The notes under the pieces are model-generated. The model was not told where the DNA came from and made no database searches. It saw only the letters and a program-made list of their open reading frames with translations. A stretch of 24,793 bases of DNA, taken from the NCBI GenBank assembly GCA_002179805.1, contig NAVB01000859.1:1-24793 (forward strand), read 5' to 3'. Positions 18,301 to 24,793 of this stretch are shown here, piece by piece (within the stretch, counting starts at the first letter, position 1; every line of letters begins with the position of its first letter). The DNA comes from Acanthamoeba lenticulata. Taxonomy: Eukaryota; Discosea; Longamoebia; Acanthamoebidae. The position numbers and the translations under genes are program-made.

Positions 18301-21300
18301 ACGCCAACACGCTCGACCCGACCCACCTGGGCCGCACGGCGTCGCACTTTTACCTGCTCCACGACACCATCGTCCTCTTCAACGAGAAGCTCCGGCCGGC
18401 CATGGGCGACGCCGACCTGCTGGCCGTCGTGGCGCAGTCCGGCGAGTTTGAGAACATGAAGATCCGCGAGGAGGAGGTGCCCGAGCTCAAGGGCCTCATG
18501 CGCGACGTGTGCCCCGTGGACGTGCGCGGCGGCGTCGACAACGCCTACGGCAAGGTCAACATCCTGTTCCAGGCCTACCTGTCCAACGCGCCCATCGAGT
18601 CGTTCGCGCTCGTGTCGGACATGAACTACATCTCGCAGAACATGGGCCGCATCTTCCGCGGCCTGTTCGAGATCTGCCTCCACCGCGGCTGGACGGCGCT
18701 GGCCGAGCGCGCGCTGGCCTTCTCCAAGATGACGGACCTGCGGCTGTGGGACACGCAGCACCCGCTGCAGCAGTTCAACGTGCTCTCGCCGCAGGTGCTC
18801 TACAAGCTCATGACCAAGAAGGTCTCGCTCGACCGGCTGGCCGACCTGGACGCGCGCGAGGTGGGCGAGCTCGTGGGCCACCCGAAGATGGGCCCGCTCA
18901 TCAAGCGCTACGTGCGCCAGTTCCCGGCGCTGGAGCTCGAGGCCGTCGTGCAGCCGATCACGCGCACCGTGCTCCGGGTGAGCCTCACCGTGACGGCGGC
19001 CTTTGAGTGGAACGACCGCATCAGCGGCGGGGCCGAGGGCTGGTGGCTCTGGGTCGAGGACCCGGAGAACGAGCACATCTACCACCACGAGTACTACGTG
19101 CTCGACCGCACGCGGGCGCAGGAGCCCGTCACGCTCACCTTCACCATCCCGATCTTTGAGCCGCTGCCGGCGCAGTACCTGGTGCACGCCATCTCCAACC
19201 GGTGGCTGCAGGCCGGGACGACGATCGCGCTCTCCTTCAAGCACCTCATCCTCCCGCACCAGTACCCGCCGCACACGGAGCTGCTCGACCTGCAGCCGCT
19301 GCCGGTGACGGCCCTCCGGAACCCGGCCTTTGAGCGGCTGTACCCGTTCACGCACTTCAACCCGATCCAGACGCAGATCTTCCACTCGCTCTACCACTCG
19401 GACCACAACGTGCTGCTGGGCGCGCCCACGGGCTCCGGCAAGACCGTGGCCGCCGAGCTGGCCATGCTGCGCCTCTTCAACGAGACGCCGCACCTCAAGG
19501 CCGTCTACATCGGCCCGCTCAAGGCCCTCGTGCGCGAGCGCATGAAGGACTGGGAGCGGCGCCTGGTGGGCCTCCTGGGCAAGCGCATGGTCGAGCTCAC
19601 GGGCGACTACACGCCCGACGTGCACGCCCTCCAGTCGGCCGACCTCGTGCTCACCACGCCCGAGAAGTGGGACGGCATCTCGCGCAACTGGCAGCAGCGC
19701 GGCTACGTCAAGGCCGTGGGCCTCATCGTCATCGACGAGGTCCACCTCCTGGGCCAGGACCGCGGCCCGATCCTCGAGGTCATCGTCTCGCGCATGCGCT
19801 ACATCGCCTCGCAGACGGACAACCCGGTGCGCCTCGTGTGCCTCTCCACGGCCGTGGCCAACGCGCGCGACCTGGCCGACTGGCTGGGCATCGACGGGCC
19901 GGCGGGCCTCTTCAACTTCCGGCCGTCGGTGCGGCCCGTCCCGCTCGAGGCCCACATCCAGGGCTACCCGGGCGACCACTACTGCCCGCGCATGGCGACC
20001 ATGAACAAGCCGGCCTACGCGGCCATCAAGGCCCACTCGCCCGCCAAGCCCGTCCTCATCTTCGTCTCCTCGCGCCGGCAGACGCGGCTCACGGCGCTCG
20101 ACCTCATCGCCTACCTCGGCACCGAGGACAACCCGCGCCAGTTCCTGCGCATGGCCGAGGCCGACCTGGCGCCGCTGCTGGCGCGCGTGACCGACGCCAA
20201 CCTGCGGCACACGCTGCCCTTTGGCATCGGCCTCCACCACGCTGGCCTCACGCGCGAGGACAAGGGCCTCGTCGAGGAGCTGTTCGGGGCCAACCGGATC
20301 CAGGTGCTCATCTCGACGTCGACGCTGGCCTGGGGCGTCAACCTGCCGGCGCACCTGGTCATCATCAAGGGCACCGAGTTCTTCGACCCCAAGACCCGCC
20401 GCTACCTGGACTTCCCCATCACGGACGTGCTCCAGATGATGGGCCGCGCCGGCCGGCCGCAGTTCGACACCTACGCCAAGGCCGTCATCATGGTGCACGA
20501 GCCCAAGAAGAACTTTTACAAGAAGTTCCTCTACGAGCCCTTCCCCGTCGAGTCGAGCCTCCACGACGTGCTCCACGACCACTTCAACGCCGAGATCGTG
20601 GCCGGGACCATCGCCAGCAAGCAGGACGCCGTCGACTACCTCACGTGGACCTACTTCTTCCGCCGCCTCCTCGTCAACCCGGCCTACTACGACCTCCACG
20701 ACGACCCGCTCGAGGACCCGGCCGCCATCAACCGCAACCTCTCCGAGCGCGTCGACGCCGCCCTGCGCGAGCTCGAGGCCTCGCACTGCCTCGAGCTCGA
20801 GCCCGAGGGCGGCCTGCGCGTGTACCCGCTCACCTTTGGCCGCATCGCGTCCTACTACTACCTCCACCACACGACCATGCGCCTCTTCTACGACGCCATC
20901 GACGACCGCACCGACCTCCGCGCCCTCCTCGGCGTCCTCGCCGGCACCGCCGAGTACGACGACCTGCCCGTCCGCCACAACGAGGACAAGCTCAACGAGG
21001 AGCTCGCCGCCGCCGTCCCGTGGCCCGTCGACGCCCACCTGCTCGACGACCCGCACACCAAGGCCAACCTGCTCCTCCAGGCCCACTTCTCCGACCTCGC
21101 CCTCCCCATCTCGGACTACATCACCGACACCAAGTCCGTCCTCGACCAGGCCGTCCGTATCCTCCAGGCCATGGTCGACGTCGCCGCCGACGGCGGCTGG
21201 CTCCGCACCGCCCTCGACTGCATGCACCTCATGCAGATGGTCCTCCAGGGCCGCTGGCTCACCGACTCGACCCTCCTCACCCTGCCCCACGTCGACGACC

Positions 21301-22031
21301 GCCTCGTCCTCGCCTTTGCCGACCCGCCCCTCGCCGTCGAGTCCCTCCCCGAGCTCCTCGCCGTCCCCGAGGCCCGCCTCCTCGCCTTCCTCCGCGGGCC
21401 CCACGCCCGCTTCTCCCCGCGCCAGCTCAACGACTTCCTCCGCGTCCTCCGCCAGCTGCCCCTCGTCGACCTCCGCGCCTCCCTCGACCTCTCCGCCGCC
21501 ACCGCCGCCGCCACCACCAAGAGGCGCTCCGGTGACGACGATGATCACGCTGATGACGATGATGGTGGTGATGACTATGACGGCGCTGGTCACGAGGATG
21601 GCGATGACGCCGCCGAGACCGACGAGCCCGCCGCCGATAGCGAGGGCGGCGTGTGGGGCGACGATGACGAGTATGGTGGCGGTGGTGAGGAGGACGGAGG
21701 AGAGGAGGAGGAGGAAGAGGAAGAGGAGGAAGTGCTGGAGGGGGTGGTCAAGGTGGAGCTGTCGCTGGCGAGCAAGGAGCACGCGCGGATGGCCTACACC
21801 CCGCGCTTCACCAAGCAGAAGGAGCCCTCCTGGTGGCTCGTCCTCGGGAACCCGGACACGGGCGAGCTCCTCGCCCTCCGCCGCCTGACCGTTCGGCCCA
21901 AGCACGTCACGCGCACGTCCCTCACGTTCCCGCTGCCCGAGGAGGAGGGCGAGTACACCTACTGGCTCTACCTCATGTCGGACTCCTACATGGGCCTCGA
22001 CCAGCAGATCCCCCTCACCTTCACCCGCTGA
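15375..22031 (+). CDS. ASCC3: ASCC3/Slh1-type Ski2-like double-cassette helicase
   Basis: ATP-dependent 3'-5' nucleic-acid helicase. In other eukaryotes ASCC3/Slh1 splits collided ribosomes (RQT/ASC complex) and, in animals, unwinds DNA for AlkBH repair. The first ATG gives 2218 aa, about the human length; the frame is open from a GTG at 15357, but MVDVLQIPRLTG fits the family start. Cassette 1: APTGAGKT at residues 502-509, DEVH at 613-616, LSATLPN near 650, then FGRAGRPQFDTSGEG and a Sec63 domain. Cassette 2: APTGSGKT at 1350-1357, DEVH from 1454, STAVANARDLADWL, HYCPRMATMNKPAY, MMGRAGRPQFDTYAKA and a second Sec63 domain. Brr2 is excluded by the N-terminus and by ASCC3-like wording in cassette 2. 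Family-unusual inserts are a basic Gly-rich stretch near 230-245 and an acidic Asp/Glu/Gly run at about 2053-2118. No intron interrupts it, and third positions are almost all G or C. Confidence 0.96.
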   Translation: MVDVLQIPRLTGLLRAHNSPQKEKTFDVEQEFIKRDEQLRKEQRKREVRGVADGSTANDRQLTWAYFEPPKSADPAIQQEAKQIQTIYQQFLLLVPKIVGDELSTFELHNSAMFIFDALADEAKSVTAKRERLRNYFATIDNGTFNHAAALVTQLVAWRAKVKASDLAPAADAATAAENSSTQEAETKEFGADIDFSFDSDFLLRAFIDTPPQQAGSQQQQEGAAAPATGGSKKGRRRRGGAGGQQAAPAGDEATVSAWEGVEKEVIDEAWLANQCERHLQITNGSLSVKELAASILRILSDRSIKTDLQLQDQLFGLLGETSFEFISLLVQRRASILTFYAHNKRLVSHHQQQQDGGPRPPAMISPITVTTEDDKFLRKLQRKEASKRSRRGGGPGLVLEPEPEDHRASLGFTGDPVAGSGASRKVVLPEGTVRMDTKEYEEVRIPPTKPGAVGDGERLVPISEFDEWARPVFGSIKALNRMQSRVFEAAYRSNENLLVCAPTGAGKTNVALMAILHEIGQNYSYGVIRRERFKIIYVAPMKALAQEMVENFGRRLKPLGIVVKELTGDMQLTKRELTETQMIVTTPEKWDVITRKTSDVALVSLVRLLIIDEVHLLHEDRGPVIETLVARTLRQVESSQSMIRIVGLSATLPNYADVATFLRVNSGTGLFHFDSSYRPVPLSQQYIGVKTTDATRKKALMNRVAYDKAKEAVEQGHQVMIFVHSRQGTVKTAQVLLEIAREKGTTGLFCVEDDCSARYNLLLKDVARSRNRELKELFASGFGMHHAGMLRADRNLVERLFSEGYIRVLCCTATLAWGVNLPAHTVIIKGTDLYDSKKSAFVELGMLDVMQIFGRAGRPQFDTSGEGIIITTHEQLPRYLSLMNHQLPIESQFVNNLADNLNAEVVSGTVTNLDEAVEWLSYTYLFVRMLRNPLAYGITHQQKLMDPTLLRYREQLVTAAAKTLDAAKMARFVPHANTLDPTHLGRTASHFYLLHDTIVLFNEKLRPAMGDADLLAVVAQSGEFENMKIREEEVPELKGLMRDVCPVDVRGGVDNAYGKVNILFQAYLSNAPIESFALVSDMNYISQNMGRIFRGLFEICLHRGWTALAERALAFSKMTDLRLWDTQHPLQQFNVLSPQVLYKLMTKKVSLDRLADLDAREVGELVGHPKMGPLIKRYVRQFPALELEAVVQPITRTVLRVSLTVTAAFEWNDRISGGAEGWWLWVEDPENEHIYHHEYYVLDRTRAQEPVTLTFTIPIFEPLPAQYLVHAISNRWLQAGTTIALSFKHLILPHQYPPHTELLDLQPLPVTALRNPAFERLYPFTHFNPIQTQIFHSLYHSDHNVLLGAPTGSGKTVAAELAMLRLFNETPHLKAVYIGPLKALVRERMKDWERRLVGLLGKRMVELTGDYTPDVHALQSADLVLTTPEKWDGISRNWQQRGYVKAVGLIVIDEVHLLGQDRGPILEVIVSRMRYIASQTDNPVRLVCLSTAVANARDLADWLGIDGPAGLFNFRPSVRPVPLEAHIQGYPGDHYCPRMATMNKPAYAAIKAHSPAKPVLIFVSSRRQTRLTALDLIAYLGTEDNPRQFLRMAEADLAPLLARVTDANLRHTLPFGIGLHHAGLTREDKGLVEELFGANRIQVLISTSTLAWGVNLPAHLVIIKGTEFFDPKTRRYLDFPITDVLQMMGRAGRPQFDTYAKAVIMVHEPKKNFYKKFLYEPFPVESSLHDVLHDHFNAEIVAGTIASKQDAVDYLTWTYFFRRLLVNPAYYDLHDDPLEDPAAINRNLSERVDAALRELEASHCLELEPEGGLRVYPLTFGRIASYYYLHHTTMRLFYDAIDDRTDLRALLGVLAGTAEYDDLPVRHNEDKLNEELAAAVPWPVDAHLLDDPHTKANLLLQAHFSDLALPISDYITDTKSVLDQAVRILQAMVDVAADGGWLRTALDCMHLMQMVLQGRWLTDSTLLTLPHVDDRLVLAFADPPLAVESLPELLAVPEARLLAFLRGPHARFSPRQLNDFLRVLRQLPLVDLRASLDLSAATAAATTKRRSGDDDDHADDDDGGDDYDGAGHEDGDDAAETDEPAADSEGGVWGDDDEYGGGGEEDGGEEEEEEEEEEVLEGVVKVELSLASKEHARMAYTPRFTKQKEPSWWLVLGNPDTGELLALRRLTVRPKHVTRTSLTFPLPEEEGEYTYWLYLMSDSYMGLDQQIPLTFTR
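21531..21745 (+). repeat. Low-complexity acidic insert within ASCC3
   Basis: GAT/GAC/GAG/GGT-rich sequence encodes an in-frame Asp/Gly then Glu-rich stretch of about 65 residues inside the second Sec63 region. It breaks the otherwise GC-ending codon pattern and looks like a replication-slippage expansion. Confidence 0.75.
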
Positions 22032-22150
22032 AGCACTCGCGCGTCTGTTTCGAGAAAGAACCCAGAAAACAGCAACAAAGTCTTTGTTCTCTGCTTTCCT
22101 TTTTTCTTTTCTTTTTTTTTTAACGATTCAAAACAAAAAGAAACAAAAGG
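22032..22150 (+). promoter_or_regulatory. ASCC3 - TRIT1 tandem gap
   Basis: This 119-bp gap separates the ASCC3 stop from the TRIT1 start on the same strand. It has a T-rich tract at about 22099-22121 and an A-rich tract just before the ATG. It must serve both as the 3' end of one gene and the promoter of the next. Confidence 0.45.
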
Positions 22151-24369
22151 ATGGAGGAGGCTCAGACCCCGCACCAGGGTCTCGAGGCGGGTGCCGAGAC
22201 GTCAGACAGCACGAAGAGGAAGAAGGTGGTGGTGGTGATGGGCAGCACGGGGGTGGGCAAGTCCCAGCTCGCCATCGACCTCGCCCTCGCGCTACAGCAG
22301 GAAGAGGAGGAAGAGGAGATGAACGACCACGGTGACGGCACCACCCCGCGGCGTGCCGAAGTCATCAACGCCGACTCCATGCAGATCTACCGCGGCTTCC
22401 CCATCGCCACAGCCAAGGGTGCGCAAGCCTTCTTCGCCTCTCTCTCTATGTGTGTGGAGCCTCCTTCGCTGCTCACCCCGCGCTACACCCACCATCGTTG
22501 GGGGACCTGGTGGTGTGCCTTTTTTGTTTTGTATTCAAATTGAACAAACGGGACCAGTCACCGAGGAGGAGACGGCGGGCGTGGTGCACCACCTGCTCGA
22601 TGTGGCAGCGCCCACCGACATCAACTTTAACGTGATCGAGTACTGCCGCCTCGCCCGCGCCACCATCGATGCCATTCACCGACGCGGCCACCGTGCGCCT
22701 CGCTTCTCCGTCCTCTTTCCTGGGTGAGGATGATGACAATGAAGATGGTGCTGATGATGGTGCGTTGTGGTGATGATGATGGCGGTCATGATGGCGCGCA
22801 GTGCCGGTGGTGGTGGGCGGGACGCACTACTACCTGGAGGCCCTCCTCTGGGACAACGTGCTCCTCCACGCCCTCGATGCCCCGCTCGCCTCCACCCGCC
22901 CGCCTCAGGAGGACGACCGCGACGACGACGACGACGACGGGGAGGAAGAAGAGGCCGGCGGCGCTGAGGAAGCCACGGCACTGCACGCGCGCCTGGCGCG
23001 GGTGGACCCGCAGATGGCGTCGTGGCTGCATCCGCACAACGTCCGCAAGATCCGGCGCGCACTGCAGGTGTTCGACTCCACGGGCGAGCCCTACAGCGCC
23101 CTCCTCCGCCGGCAGGCCCGCCCGGCGCCCCGCTACGACGCGCTGCTGCTGTGGATCGACTGCGACCGGGCCGTTCTCCACACGCGCCTCGACCGCCGCG
23201 TCGACAAAATGATCCGCGTGCGCCCCCTCCCTCCACCGCCTCCAACATCCACCCCTCCTCTTGGCTCTTGTGGGGTGGTGCCTCTCACGCACTCTCGCGC
23301 ACGCACGCACACACGCACATGCAGGCGGGGCTGCTGCGCGAGGTGGCCGAGATCCGGCGGCTCTTTGAGGAGGCGCGCCTCCCGCTGGACTACACGAAAG
23401 GCATCCTCCAGGCCATCGGTCCATCCCTCCGCCCATCCCTTCATCCGCCAACAAGATTCTCCAACTCTGGCCTGTGATCCGACGTTCACACGCCATGTGC
23501 ATCGTGCGCGCGGGCGGGCTGTTGCTGGGTCGCCCCTCCTGCAGGCTACAAAGAGTTTGCGCCCTATTTCGCAGCGCTCGAGGCCGCAGGAGGAGACACC
23601 GCAGCGGCGGAAGGAGCACTGGCGACGAGCGTGGCCGCGCTCAAGCAGCGCACGCGCAAGTACGCCAAGGTCCAGACCAGCTGGATCCATCGCCACTTCA
23701 GGCACGCGCGGCTGCCCTTCCTTCCGCGACCATCGCACGTTTTGGCTTACCACCTGCTGGGGGGTCACGGGTCGTCCACAAAACAGGCCTCGAGCGACGG
23801 TCTACCGGCTGGACTCGACCCGGTACGAACAGCAGCGGTGGGACGAGGACGTGCGCCTCCCGGCCCTCCATCTCCTCCGCCAGTGGCTGCGCTCCGATCC
23901 AGAAGACGATATCGTTGCGACCACCGGTGGTGACCGTGACGACGTGATGCGCCACATCCAAGTTTTGCGGCCGCCTCGAACGTCACCGGAGGCCTCCTCC
24001 GCCCTCAAACGACGGGCTGGGGGGAAGGGGGACGCTGACGACGCCGCTCCCGCGACCAACCACGACTCGAAAAAGCCCCGCAGTCACCGCGATGGTTCCG
24101 GTGATGACAGCCTCGTGGACGCGGGAGGGAGGGAGGAAGCGCTCGAGGCGCGCTGGCGACGTTACGTGTGCGAGGACTGCGGGGGGAGGGTGCTGCAGGG
24201 TGACGTCCAGTGGCGCGCGCACCTTACGTCGCGCGGCCACCGTCACCACCGCAAGAGGCGGCGACAAGAGGCCCAGCTCGCCGGCATCACCACAAGCGCC
24301 CCGTCCTCGGTTCAGGTTCACCCACCACCCCGTGGGGGTGAAGGAGAGGGTGCTGTTACTGAAACATAA
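22151..24369 (+). CDS. TRIT1: tRNA dimethylallyltransferase (tRNA isopentenyltransferase) with C2H2 zinc finger
   Basis: Transfers dimethylallyl to N6 of A37 in tRNAs reading UNN codons (MiaA/MOD5/TRIT1 family). Exons 22151-22418, 22558-22692, 22802-23217, 23325-23418, 23545-23701 and 23787-24369 give 550 aa. The P-loop is GSTGVGKS (31-38); the catalytic Asp is in NADSMQIYRG (D75); the VVVGGTHYYLEALLW motif is at about 137-151; an Asp-rich insert follows, then LHPHNVRKIRRALQVF, DYTKGILQAIGYKEF and RTRKYAKVQTSWIHRHF. The C-terminus carries C485-x2-C488-x13-H502-x5-H508, the U1-like finger typical of eukaryotic members, then a basic tail. The exon 5 to 6 junction keeps frame only with a GC-AG intron. 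There is no clear mitochondrial presequence from the called start. Family assignment is secure; the fifth intron is inferred. Confidence 0.93.
23702..23786 (+). other. Probable GC-AG intron in TRIT1
   Basis: The exon ends CACTTCAG and the intron starts GCACGC; it ends AAACAG after 85 nt. This joins HRHF to RPRATVYRLD in frame. GT donors nearby are out of phase or would leave introns of 31 nt or less. Confidence 0.6.
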
Positions 24370-24584
24370 AGCAAAACCCATGTAGTTCCCGTCTATATCT
24401 ATCTTTACATTGACCAATGTTTCTGGTGAGCTTGTTTGGCTTGTTTGGCAGCCAACGGACGTGTAGCGTGTGGACCAGCGTCTCCGTTCGCAGGGAATCT
24501 CCTGCCGTCCCCCTTCTGTCTCTCATTCTCTCTCTCTCTCTCTTCTCGGTTTGGCTCCTCTCTTGGGGGGTTTTTTGGGAGTCT
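24370..24584. other. Gap downstream of TRIT1
   Basis: This region holds the TRIT1 3' end. It includes a CT dinucleotide run at about 24528-24545 and short G and T runs near 24564-24577. I see no gene in it. Confidence 0.4.
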
Positions 24585-24749
24585 TCAGGTGTTGATGAGC
24601 GCGTCGGGGCTCAAGTCCAGCCCTGCTTCGTGCTCGCGCCTCTTCAACCGGCCGGTGAAGAGTAGCATTACGGCGCACGCGAACCTGTTCTCGTCCCCAA
24701 GCCCCAACCGCATGTGGGGATTGGTCAGTGCGTTGCCGTTGGCTGCCAT
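24585..24749 (-). CDS. Possible terminal exon of an unidentified gene
   Basis: An ATG-initiated 54-codon minus-strand frame ends in TGA at 24587-24585. It reads like natural protein (MRLGLGDENRFACAVML, then GRLKRREHEAGLDLSPDAL) with a plausible amphipathic and charged pattern. A stop lies just upstream in frame, with a pyrimidine-rich stretch and a possible acceptor (CGTGAG) beyond, so it may be the last exon of a gene extending off the right edge rather than a complete ORF. I do not recognise the family. A competing plus-strand frame over the same bases looks like a shadow. Confidence 0.35.
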   Translation of the reverse strand: MAANGNALTNPHMRLGLGDENRFACAVMLLFTGRLKRREHEAGLDLSPDALINT

Positions 24750-24793
24750 TTCCGCTCACGAGAGGAGCTTTTGAGGGGAAGAAGAGGGATGGG

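Noticed and set aside
19667..21535. A 622-codon plus-strand frame rich in Arg, Pro and Gly.
   Set aside because: It is a frame-shifted shadow of the GC-biased helicase and has no domain.
24436..24774. A plus-strand 112-codon frame at the right edge.
   Set aside because: Ser/Leu-rich without a domain, and opposite a more natural-looking minus-strand frame.

Overview
The window looks like nuclear DNA of a free-living amoebozoan, most likely Acanthamoeba or a close relative. The evidence is GC-rich coding sequence, very compact gene packing, many short introns (mostly 50-150 nt, with donors such as GTACGT, GTGCGT and GTTCGC) and purely eukaryotic protein families. The organism assignment is inference from style and gene content; no marker gene fixes it.

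Layout, left to right. (1) 97-2237, plus: a cytoskeletal adaptor with two SH3 domains, a proline-rich stretch and a WH2 motif, resembling WIP/verprolin from the WH2 onward. (2) 6161-2432, minus: a dynamin-superfamily GTPase of the ARC5/DRP5 - Dictyostelium Dlp type, in 14 exons, interrupted by what looks like a U12-type AT-AC intron. (3) 7344-6657, minus: a small unrecognised single-pass membrane protein. (4) 12765-7795, minus: importin-5 (karyopherin beta-3), 15 exons. (5) 15225-13031, minus: the mu subunit of adaptor complex AP-5, 8 exons. (6) 15375-22031, plus: an uninterrupted 2218-codon ASCC3/Slh1-type double-cassette helicase. (7) 22151-24369, plus: a eukaryotic tRNA isopentenyltransferase (TRIT1/MOD5) with a C-terminal zinc finger, 6 exons. 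(8) 24749-24585, minus: a possible terminal exon of a gene running off the right edge.

Exon models were built by hand from splice signals, reading-frame continuity and remembered family similarity. Every complete model closes in frame across all its junctions, which is good internal support, but no transcript or alignment was available. The genes do not form an operon-like system. Two neighbours act in translation (ASCC3 in ribosome rescue, TRIT1 in tRNA modification), and two act on membranes or the cortex (WIP-like and DRP5-like). The AP-5 mu and ASCC3 genes share a 149-bp divergent intergenic region.

The most interesting items are the AT-AC intron, the SH3-SH3-WIP architecture, a DRP5-type GTPase with altered G3 and G4 motifs, a hairpin-rich long intron in the importin gene, and the contrast between the intronless helicase and its intron-rich neighbours. 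I did not find a clearly new multi-gene system.
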